A DNA stretch of 11,783 bases, from positions 1 through 11,783 of the forward strand of contig JAHFTI010000073.1 in NCBI GenBank assembly GCA_023265535.1. The letters are read 5' to 3'. Shown one piece after another: positions 5,868 through 11,783 of this stretch; the first letter of the stretch is position 1, and every line of letters starts with the position of its first letter. The stretch comes from Opitutaceae bacterium (GTDB lineage Bacteria; Verrucomicrobiota; Verrucomicrobiia; Opitutales; Opitutaceae). Under the pieces are notes generated by a model. The model saw only the letters and a program-made list of their open reading frames with translations. It was not told the DNA's origin and did no database searches. Both the position numbers and the translations under genes were made by a program.

Positions 5868-7013
5868 TCAGGCAGGCGCCGCGACAGCCTTTGTCAGGCT
5901 GGCCTTGGCATCGTCGACCGAGGAGAAGAAGGACCAGTTGCGTGTATCCTCGAAGCCTTTGCACTCCGCGGAGATCGTCTCGTTGCCAACCAGGGCAAAC
6001 TGGAGTGCCAGCTCGCGGCAGGTCTGCATCGTGTGGAAGAGAAGCTTGATGATATTCATGTTCAGCGACTTCACTTCCTTCACGTCGATGATCGCCTTGC
6101 AGATGCCGGAATCCACGGCCTCGGAGACCTTGGGCTTGAGGTAATTGGAGACCTCGTTGATTACGACGGTGGTCGTGCTCTCGGGGAGCTTCATCACGAA
6201 GAACTCGCCCTCGATGGCGAAGTAGCGGCGCGAGGTGTCGAGGTTCATCGCCTTGGCCACCTTGGCTTCGAGGTCGGGGACATCGAGCGGCTTGGTGACA
6301 ATGGAGGTGAAGCCCACCTGCTGGGCCATCTGCTGGGTGTTGGTCTCTGTCTTGACGCAGAGGCCGAAGATCGGGGTGTACTTCGTCTTGACGCTGGCGC
6401 GGATGAGGCGGAAGAGCGTGAAGGCGGCCTCCTCGGGCAGGGACAGCGAGATCATGATGAGATCGGGCGTGTTCTTGCTGAGGAAATCGATGGCCTCGCC
6501 GGTGGCGCCCACGCCATGGATCTTCCACGGGGTGTGCTTGAGACCCTCCTGGATCTGCTGGATGATGGCGGGCTTGTCCTCGACGACGAGCAGCGAGCAC
6601 GGATCGAGGATGGACTTGGTCTTGGTGGGACCGTCGGTGATGGGCTTGAGATCGATGATGCGGCCGACCTTCTCAACGAGGAGCTCCTCCTTGAAGGGCT
6701 TCACGATGTAGTCGCGAACGCCGATCTTGGCGATCTTGAGCACGTTGTCGCGGCCACCTTCGGCCGTGAGCATGATGACCGGGATGCCTTTGAGCTCCGG
6801 GTCGGACTTCAGCTTCGTGAGCATCTCGACGCCGTCCATGACGGGCATCGTGATATCGAGGAGGATGACATCCGGTTGTTCCTTGCCGGCCATTGCGAGA
6901 CCCTCGACGCCGTTGGCGGCTTCGATGATCTCAACGTCGTAGGGTTTGAAAGCCTTGCGAACGATGATTCGGACGGTCTTGGAGTCGTCGACGGTGAGTA
7001 CCTTGTAGCGCAT
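5868..7013 (-). CDS. Receiver / pseudo-receiver / STAS domain protein
   Basis: This 381-residue cytoplasmic protein has three domains. REC1 (1-122) has every phosphorylation residue: D9, D10, acceptor D53 in LLDITMP, T83 and K105 in VKPF. REC2 (138-256) keeps E145, D146 and K241-P242, but the acceptor position in DLIMISLSLP is Ser189, so it should not be phosphorylated. The C-terminal 262-376 folds like a STAS domain (strand, DVKEVKSLNMN at 310-320, helix, then the strand LQFALVGN). The serine phosphorylated in anti-anti-sigma factors is replaced (N318-M319-N320). No HTH or enzyme domain exists, so output is by protein contact. It follows the cheX-like gene by 22 bases and shares its promoters; CheX is the natural candidate to dephosphorylate REC1. 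The partner of the STAS domain is unknown. Confidence 0.9.
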   Translation of the reverse strand: MRYKVLTVDDSKTVRIIVRKAFKPYDVEIIEAANGVEGLAMAGKEQPDVILLDITMPVMDGVEMLTKLKSDPELKGIPVIMLTAEGGRDNVLKIAKIGVRDYIVKPFKEELLVEKVGRIIDLKPITDGPTKTKSILDPCSLLVVEDKPAIIQQIQEGLKHTPWKIHGVGATGEAIDFLSKNTPDLIMISLSLPEEAAFTLFRLIRASVKTKYTPIFGLCVKTETNTQQMAQQVGFTSIVTKPLDVPDLEAKVAKAMNLDTSRRYFAIEGEFFVMKLPESTTTVVINEVSNYLKPKVSEAVDSGICKAIIDVKEVKSLNMNIIKLLFHTMQTCRELALQFALVGNETISAECKGFEDTRNWSFFSSVDDAKASLTKAVAAPA

Positions 7014-7035
7014 GTGCGTAGAAATGGTTGGCTGC

Positions 7036-7566
7036 TCAATCGCTGTTCTTCATGAGGAGGTCGGTGACAAGGTGGTGTCCTTGCACCTCGAAAGTGTAGG
7101 TGCGGCGAGTGGCGCCGCTTACGGGCTCGATCGAGAAATTGCTGCCCCTGAGGATAGAGGGGATGGTGAGGCGGCAGGGGAAGCCCTGGTCGCAGAGCTG
7201 GTTCTTGAAACCGCCCACGGTCATGTTGGTGATCTCGCCGATGGCGTCGTTCACGACCTCGTCACCGGAGGCTTCCACCTCGGGCAGGCTCATGCCGAGC
7301 ATCTGGCTGGCGACGAACTTGGAAAAGTCGGCGCTGAAGTAGAGGTAGATGAGACCGCTGATGTCCCCGATGAAACCGACGGTGCCCACGATCTGGGCGC
7401 CGGAGAGGTCGACGGGATGCTTCCAAGGTGCGCCATCCGAGGACGCCGCACCGCTGCCGTGGACCAAGTTGGCTGAACTGCTGAGCATGGTGCGGAACAC
7501 ATCCTGCACGGCCCGGTTCATTGTTTCCTGGAAGATGTCCTCACTAATTGAGTCGATGGTGGGCAT
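7036..7566 (-). CDS. cheX: CheX-like chemotaxis phosphatase
   Basis: This 176-residue protein is a single CheX-type domain after a 50-residue lead. Residues 106-121 read NDAIGEITNMTVGGFK, which contains the ExxN pair (E111, N114) that in CheX/CheC/FliY phosphatases attacks the phospho-aspartate of CheY. The following LTIPSILRGSNF (133-144) is the conserved strand region, and the GDISGLIYLYFS stretch (67-78) is the first beta-hairpin. CheX removes phosphate from CheY-type receivers and so sets the signal lifetime; the co-transcribed protein at 5868-7013 carries an intact receiver and is the likely substrate. ATG at 7566 is the first start after two sigma-28 promoters. No good Shine-Dalgarno precedes it: an AGGAG at 7595-7599 is too far upstream. 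Full symbol-level equivalence to Thermotoga CheX is not proven; it could be a Che-like domain protein. Confidence 0.85.
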   Translation of the reverse strand: MPTIDSISEDIFQETMNRAVQDVFRTMLSSSANLVHGSGAASSDGAPWKHPVDLSGAQIVGTVGFIGDISGLIYLYFSADFSKFVASQMLGMSLPEVEASGDEVVNDAIGEITNMTVGGFKNQLCDQGFPCRLTIPSILRGSNFSIEPVSGATRRTYTFEVQGHHLVTDLLMKNSD

Positions 7567-7602
7567 AACGATGGGTGAATGAGCGCGAGATAACTCCTGT
7601 GG

Positions 7603-7629
7603 GTATCGGCGCGTTTGGCGTAAGATTTA
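7603..7629 (-). promoter_or_regulatory. Proximal sigma-28 (FliA) promoter of the cheX-like operon
   Basis: On the minus strand TAAA (complement of 7626-7629), exactly 15 bases, then GCCGATAC (complement of 7603-7610). The FliA consensus is TAAA-N15-GCCGATAA, so only the last base differs. The predicted transcript starts near 7596, about 30 bases before the cheX-like ATG. Directly downstream is CCACAGG, also found after the distal copy with two extra bases. Confidence 0.85.
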
Positions 7630-7689
7630 TGGTTTTCCCCCACCAGAATGGTTCAAATTCAAAGGGGTAGGGTGGCTGGGCCTGTGTGT

Positions 7690-7716
7690 GTATCGGCGCG
7701 CCTCCGGCATGATTTA
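7690..7716 (-). promoter_or_regulatory. Distal sigma-28 (FliA) promoter of the cheX-like operon
   Basis: This has the same architecture: TAAA (complement of 7713-7716), 15 bases, GCCGATAC (complement of 7690-7697). It lies exactly 87 bp upstream of the proximal copy on the same strand. The similarity extends to TAAATCWT at the -35 side and CGC directly before the -10 element. With the terminator at 7804-7834, these two sites account for most of the gene-free stretch 7567-7881. Confidence 0.82.
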
Positions 7717-7803
7717 GATTCAATTGGACAAGAATGTAATGGCTCCGGCGCGGGGGAGCTGGGACACCCCGGCATGGCGCGAGGCGGGGCCTGTAAGGAA
7801 AGC

Positions 7804-7834
7804 ATAAAAAAGCCGTGGCGGGACAGCCACGGCT
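7804..7834 (-). terminator. Rho-independent terminator after the sigma-54-type regulator
   Basis: A perfect 9-bp stem (AGCCGTGGC 7811-7819 with GCCACGGCT 7826-7834, loop 7820-7825) is followed on the minus-strand transcript by a U-run (A-run 7806-7811). It lies about 50 bases after the regulator stop codon and insulates the kinase/regulator pair from the cheX-like operon. Confidence 0.93.
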
Positions 7835-7881
7835 GGTGCAAGGCGCGATCGGAAGCGGGGCTGCGGTGGGTGGGCGGTGGC

Positions 7882-9603
7882 CTAGTCGGCGGGGCCTTCG
7901 AGGCCGGTGCCCGCGAGCAGGCCGGCCTCGCGGTATTCCTGCAGTTTGTTGCGCAACGTGCGGATGGAAATCTTCAGCATCTCGGCGGCCTTGGTGCGGT
8001 TGCCGCTGGTGGCGTTGAGGGCGCGCAGGATGGCGCGTCGCTCAAGTTCATCCAAGGCAAGCACCTCTCCCGGGGCCTGCAGCGGCGGGAGACTTTGGGA
8101 AATGGGGGCGACGGGAGGAGGCGAGTAAGGGGTGAAGCTCTCGGGTGCGCCGTTGCCGGACGGAAAAGAAAGGACGGGGGCCTGCTCGGCGACCATGGGG
8201 CCGGACGCTTCGCGGTTGGGAGCCGGGGTGGACACGGGAGGTGCCTCGGGAATGGCGGGCGCGGCGGACTGCACGGGGGGCGGGGCCAAGGGAGCCGTGG
8301 CCGACATGGGGGCCGGGGACTGTGCCGGGGCGGGGGCGGGGGGCTCGGGTTGCTGCGTGGCGATATAGGGGGACTGCTGCGGAATCAAGGCAGGTGCGGG
8401 AGCGGCACTTGCGGCGGAGGGGGCGAGGGGGCGGGACAGGGTGGGGAGGCCCAGGGCGCTGCTCGAAACGGGTCGGCCGTTCTCCGAAAGGATCACTGCG
8501 CGCTCGATGGTGTTCTGGAGCTCGCGCACGTTGCCCGGCCAGGAGTAGGCGGCCAGCAGGGCCAGTGCCTGGTCGCTGAAACCGGGCAGCTTGAGGCCAT
8601 GCTTGCGGGCGAAGCGTTGCAGGAAGGTTTCCGCCATCAGGATGATGTCCTCGGGGCGCTCGCGCAGCGGGGGCACCTGGATGGGAAAGACGTTGAGGCG
8701 GTAGTAGAGATCCTGGCGGAATTCCCCGCTGGCGACGACCTGGGTGAGGTCCCTGTTGGAGGTGGCGAGGATGCGCACATTGACCTTGATGGTCTTGGTG
8801 CCGCCGACGCGCTCGAATTCGCGCTCCTGGAGGACGCGCAGCAGCTTGGCCTGGAGGTTCGGCGGGATCTCGCTGACCTCGTCGAGCAGGAGGGTGCCCT
8901 TGTTGGCGAGCTCGAAGCGGCCCTCGCGGCGTTCGGTGGCGCCCGTGAAGGAGCCGCGTTCGTGGCCGAAGAGTTCGCTGGCGATGAGGTTCTCGGAAAG
9001 GGCGGCGCAGTTGACCTTGATGTAGGGCTCGTTGCGGCGCGGGGAACGGCGGTAGAGCTCGCGGGCGATCATCTCCTTGCCGGTGCCGTTCTCGCCATTG
9101 ATGAGGACGGTGGCGTCGGTGGGAGCCACGCGCTCGATGAGCTGGCGCAGGCGCAGCATGCTGGGGCTGCGGCCGAGCAGTTCCTTTTCGTCGGCGCCCT
9201 CGATCTCGGAAAAGTAGCGGTTGACCTTCAGCAGCTGGCGGTAGGACTCGGCCTTCTTGATGATGATCTCGATCTGGCCGGGGGAGAAAGGCTTGATGAG
9301 ATAGTCGAAGGCGCCGTTGCGCATGCAGGCGACCGCACTCTCGATGGAGGCGTGGCCGGTCATGATCACGATGAGGGGCTCGCCGGGCATGCTGCGGGCC
9401 TGCTCGAGGAATTGCATGCCGTCGCCGTCCGGCAGGCGCACGTCGACCATCATGAGGTCGAAGGTTTCCTTCTCGCAGATCGCCTGCGCCTGCGTGAGCG
9501 AGCTGGCGAGGGTGACCGTGAGTTTCCTGCGTTGGAAGAGCTCGCCCAGAACCTTCTGTATGAGGGGCTCGTCATCGATGACGAGTATGCGTTCGAGCGA
9601 CAT
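7882..9603 (-). CDS. Sigma-54-dependent response regulator (NtrC/FlrC family)
   Basis: This 573-residue activator has REC (1-120; D10, D11, acceptor D54 in MVDVRLPDG, T82, K104), an AAA+ sigma-54 interaction domain (142-378) and a Fis-type HTH (515-557). In the AAA+ domain, Walker A is GENGTGKE (170-177), the sigma-54-contacting loop is GSFTGA (217-222, a variant of GAFTGA), Walker B is TLLLDE (237-242), and the family SWPGNVREL is at 354-362. Phosphorylated hexamers use ATP hydrolysis to open sigma-54 promoters. The ATG at 9603 directly precedes the REC; an open frame further upstream is arginine/proline-rich noise. The AAA+ domain and HTH are joined by about 125 Pro/Ala-rich residues (385-510), far longer than usual. 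Its partner is the hybrid kinase just upstream. A flagellar role (FlrC/FleR-like) is inferred from neighbours; target sites are not visible here. Confidence 0.93.
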   Translation of the reverse strand: MSLERILVIDDEPLIQKVLGELFQRRKLTVTLASSLTQAQAICEKETFDLMMVDVRLPDGDGMQFLEQARSMPGEPLIVIMTGHASIESAVACMRNGAFDYLIKPFSPGQIEIIIKKAESYRQLLKVNRYFSEIEGADEKELLGRSPSMLRLRQLIERVAPTDATVLINGENGTGKEMIARELYRRSPRRNEPYIKVNCAALSENLIASELFGHERGSFTGATERREGRFELANKGTLLLDEVSEIPPNLQAKLLRVLQEREFERVGGTKTIKVNVRILATSNRDLTQVVASGEFRQDLYYRLNVFPIQVPPLRERPEDIILMAETFLQRFARKHGLKLPGFSDQALALLAAYSWPGNVRELQNTIERAVILSENGRPVSSSALGLPTLSRPLAPSAASAAPAPALIPQQSPYIATQQPEPPAPAPAQSPAPMSATAPLAPPPVQSAAPAIPEAPPVSTPAPNREASGPMVAEQAPVLSFPSGNGAPESFTPYSPPPVAPISQSLPPLQAPGEVLALDELERRAILRALNATSGNRTKAAEMLKISIRTLRNKLQEYREAGLLAGTGLEGPAD

Positions 9604-9748
9604 GGTTCGGATCCGGCGGGGAGGGCGGTGCGGGGGCCTGCCTGCCGGTGTGGCGGAGGCTCCGCGGTGCGGGTGTGCTATGAGATGAGGGCGGCGGGGA
9701 TTCTGGGCAAAACAATTTCTCCGGGCGGCCGGGGCGGGCGCGGCGCCC
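9604..9748 (-). other. Spacer between the sensor kinase and its response regulator
   Basis: These 145 GC-rich bases lie between the kinase stop and the regulator start. Short inverted repeats (a GGGCG/CGCCC stem near 9737-9750) occur, but none has a T-tract, and a TTGTTTT on the minus strand (around 9711-9717) is not preceded by a hairpin of terminator quality. Read-through from kinase to regulator is therefore likely. I see no promoter I would defend. Confidence 0.4.
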
Positions 9749-11783
9749 TCAGCCGGCCAAGGCAAGCATCTGGTTGAGGCGCTCGAGCACGTCCGGAATC
9801 TGGTAGGGCTTGTCGATGAGGGCCACGGGATCGCTGATGGCGCAGCGTGTGTTGGCGCCGCGCTGGAAGTAGCCGCTGGCAAGGATGATTGGCAGTGCGG
9901 GACGGGCGGCGCGGAAACGGGAGGCGAGCTCCCAGCCGTTGAGGTCGCCGGGAAGGCCGATGTCCGAGAAGACGATGCGGATGCGTTCTCCGTGGAGCTC
10001 GAAGAGGGCGAGGGCCTGAGCGCCGTCGCGGGCCCAGAAGACGGTCCAGCCCTGGCGCGTGAGCAGCTCCTGCCAGAGGCGGCCGATGTCGGGCTCGTCC
10101 TCGATGAGCAGGATGCCGGCGCCCGCGCCGGCTGCCTTGTCGTTGGAACTTGGATACGCCTGTGGCGTCGCGGAGCCGGAGGCGGGGGCGGCGGGCTCCG
10201 CGGGCAGGGGCAGGAGGATGCTCACGCGGGTGCCGCGTCCGGGGCTGCTCTCGACCTCGACGCGGCCGCGGTGGGCCTGGACGATGCCGTGCACGATGGC
10301 GAGCCCGAGGCCGCGGACCTCGGCGCCCTTGTTGCGGGAGAAGAAGGGCTCGAACATGCGGGCGCGCGTGGCCTCGTCCATGCCGCAGCCGTCGTCGATC
10401 ACGGAGACTTCCAGCCAGCCGGCGGGGTGGTTGCTCTCGCCCGGCGTGGGCGGGCGCTCGGCGGTGCGCAGCTGCACGGTTCCCTGGCCGGCGATGGCCT
10501 CGCGGGCGTTGCGCAGCAGGTGCTCGATGCAGCGGCTGAACTGGTCGGGATCGAGGGAGAGGCGGTGGCGGCGTGCGCCGTAGTCGCATTCCAGCCGGAT
10601 GCGCTCGGGCCAGCCCTCGGCGGAATGCACCAGGATGTTGGCGAGCAGGGTCTGGAGGTCGGTGTCGGAGAGCAGGGGTTCGTGCTGGTTGGCGTAGAGC
10701 ATGAGCTGGCGCACGACGTCGGCGCCGCGGCGGCCGGCCTCGATGATGGTGGCGCCGTATTCGCCGACGCGCTCATTGCCCGGCGCGGCCTGCGGCAGCA
10801 GGCTGGCGTAGCCGAGGATGATCGCGAGCAGGTTGTTGAAGTCGTGTGCGACGCCGCCGGCGAGGGTGCCGAGGCTCTCCAGGCGCTCCGCCTCGCGCAG
10901 GCGTGCCTCCAGGGTGAGGCGCTGGGTGAGGTCCTCGAGGGTGATGAGGGTGTTGCCCTCGAGGCCCTCGCTGAGGACCGTGGCGGTGAGGCTGACGGGG
11001 AAGGTCTCGCCGCTGGCGCGCTGGCAGCTCCCGGTGTGCGGGCCGGGGGCCAGCAGGTCGGAGGGGAGGAGGTTGCCGATGATGCGTCCGCAGAGCTCGG
11101 AGGGTTCGTAGCCAAGGGGGCGAGCGAAGCCCTGGTTGGCCTGGACGATGCGCCCCGTGGAGCTGGTGATGCAGAGGCCGAGGGGGACCGAATCGAAGAC
11201 GGAGCTGAGCAGCAGGTGCATCTCCTGGAGCTCGCGCGCGGCGCTGCGGCGCTTGCTGATGTCGCGTGTGATGGCGATGAGCGAGCCGGGCTGCTGGCCC
11301 TCGATGCCCCAGATCGTCCGGGTCGTGGTCTCGCACCAGACATAGGTGCCGTCCTCGCGGCGCAGGCGGTGGGTGAAGAGGTTCTCGGCCTGTTTCTGGA
11401 GATGGCGCCCGAGCACATGGCGCAGCAGTTCGGCCTCCTCGGGGTGAAAAAGGGTCTCGTAGGGGCGGTTGAGGAGGTATTCGTGGTCGAAGCCGAGCAT
11501 GGTTCCCAGCGCGGGGGAGACGTAGGTGCAGGTGCCGTCGAAGCGCAGCATGAGGATCATGTCGCGGCTGTTGGCGGCGAGCAGGCGGTACTGCTCCTCC
11601 TGCTGGCGCAGCCGGATGAGGGCCTCGTGCGGGAGGTCGACGTCCTCGACGGAGAGGCACCAGGTGGGCTGTGCGGTGGCGACGGCCGGGGCGGAGTGAA
11701 GCTGGATGCGCCCCCAGAAGAGGCTGCCGTCGGCGCGGACGCAGCGCAGCGTATCCGAAAAGGGGATACCGAGCCTGAGTTCC
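9749..11783 (-). CDS. PAS-domain hybrid sensor histidine kinase with C-terminal receiver (5' end outside window)
   Basis: The frame is open to the right edge and gives 677 residues, so the start is missing. Order, counted from the edge: end of a PAS/PAC unit (1-55), PAS (about 62-175, with DGTCTYVSPALGTMLGF), PAS (about 190-285), HisKA with the NtrB-like GGVAHDFNNLL (His313, codon 10844-10846), HATPase (N-box RNAREAI, G1 DDGCGMD, G2 GLGLAIVHG) and a C-terminal REC (556-675) with DE near 561, acceptor D607 (codon 9962-9964) and K658. No membrane segment lies in the visible part, so it is probably a cytosolic sensor, perhaps reading redox, ligand or protein cues via PAS. The REC may store or divert phosphate. 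It is directly upstream of the sigma-54-type regulator, which it most likely phosphorylates. Confidence 0.93.
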   Translation of the reverse strand, partial: ELRLGIPFSDTLRCVRADGSLFWGRIQLHSAPAVATAQPTWCLSVEDVDLPHEALIRLRQQEEQYRLLAANSRDMILMLRFDGTCTYVSPALGTMLGFDHEYLLNRPYETLFHPEEAELLRHVLGRHLQKQAENLFTHRLRREDGTYVWCETTTRTIWGIEGQQPGSLIAITRDISKRRSAARELQEMHLLLSSVFDSVPLGLCITSSTGRIVQANQGFARPLGYEPSELCGRIIGNLLPSDLLAPGPHTGSCQRASGETFPVSLTATVLSEGLEGNTLITLEDLTQRLTLEARLREAERLESLGTLAGGVAHDFNNLLAIILGYASLLPQAAPGNERVGEYGATIIEAGRRGADVVRQLMLYANQHEPLLSDTDLQTLLANILVHSAEGWPERIRLECDYGARRHRLSLDPDQFSRCIEHLLRNAREAIAGQGTVQLRTAERPPTPGESNHPAGWLEVSVIDDGCGMDEATRARMFEPFFSRNKGAEVRGLGLAIVHGIVQAHRGRVEVESSPGRGTRVSILLPLPAEPAAPASGSATPQAYPSSNDKAAGAGAGILLIEDEPDIGRLWQELLTRQGWTVFWARDGAQALALFELHGERIRIVFSDIGLPGDLNGWELASRFRAARPALPIILASGYFQRGANTRCAISDPVALIDKPYQIPDVLERLNQMLALAG

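Noticed and set aside
5847..7055. Plus-strand open frame antisense to the REC-STAS gene
   Set aside because: Asp/Glu/Gly/Leu-rich shadow. The opposite strand encodes clear receiver motifs.
7648..9777. Long plus-strand open frame of about 700 codons
   Set aside because: It lies antisense to the sigma-54 regulator, has Gly/Arg/Leu-rich composition typical of the reverse frame of GC-rich genes, and shows no domain motif.
9604..9882. 93-residue N-terminal extension of the sigma-54 regulator
   Set aside because: It overlaps the 3' end of the kinase gene and translates to Arg/Pro/Ala noise. The receiver domain starts at ATG 9603 as in the family.

Overview
GC-rich window with densely packed genes, from a Gram-negative, probably motile bacterium. 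Phylum-level placement is an inference: weak or absent Shine-Dalgarno sites, an HAD gene beside prfA-prmC, and the CheX / receiver-STAS pair make me suspect Verrucomicrobiota (Opitutae-like), but nothing here is diagnostic. No tRNA, rRNA, CRISPR, insertion sequence or phage gene is visible.

Layout. (1) 1-465, minus: N-terminal part of an HAD-superfamily hydrolase that runs off the left edge. (2) 466-838: divergent intergenic region. (3) 839-2963, plus: translation-termination pair prfA (release factor 1) and prmC (the methyltransferase acting on its GGQ glutamine), separated by 130 bp with a small hairpin followed by a T-rich stretch. (4) 2960-5654, minus: a three-gene cluster transcribed right to left: a proline-rich exported protein, a secreted TPR protein with an Ala/Pro/His-rich leader, and a small coiled-coil protein resembling FlgN-type chaperones. 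Its last stop codon overlaps that of the convergent prmC. (5) 5868-7566, minus: a CheX-like phosphatase and a receiver / pseudo-receiver / STAS protein, ended by a strong rho-independent terminator. (6) 7882-11783, minus: a PAS-rich hybrid sensor kinase (5' end beyond the window) followed by a sigma-54-type response regulator with an unusually long Pro/Ala-rich linker, ended by another good terminator.

The most striking observation is regulatory. Upstream of the cheX-like gene are two tandem near-perfect sigma-28 (FliA) promoters (TAAA, 15 bp, GCCGATAC), exactly 87 bp apart on the same strand. A third, more degenerate copy with the same spacing lies upstream of the proline-rich/TPR/FlgN-like cluster, and a fourth, weak candidate lies inside that cluster. 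This ties the otherwise anonymous cluster to the flagellar/chemotaxis regulon. Together with a neighbouring sigma-54 activator and kinase of the sort that drive middle flagellar genes, the window looks like a regulatory island for motility in which the REC-pseudoREC-STAS protein and the exported proline-rich and TPR proteins are the least understood parts. That the blocks form one system is inference; the promoter motifs, terminators and domain motifs are read directly from the sequence.
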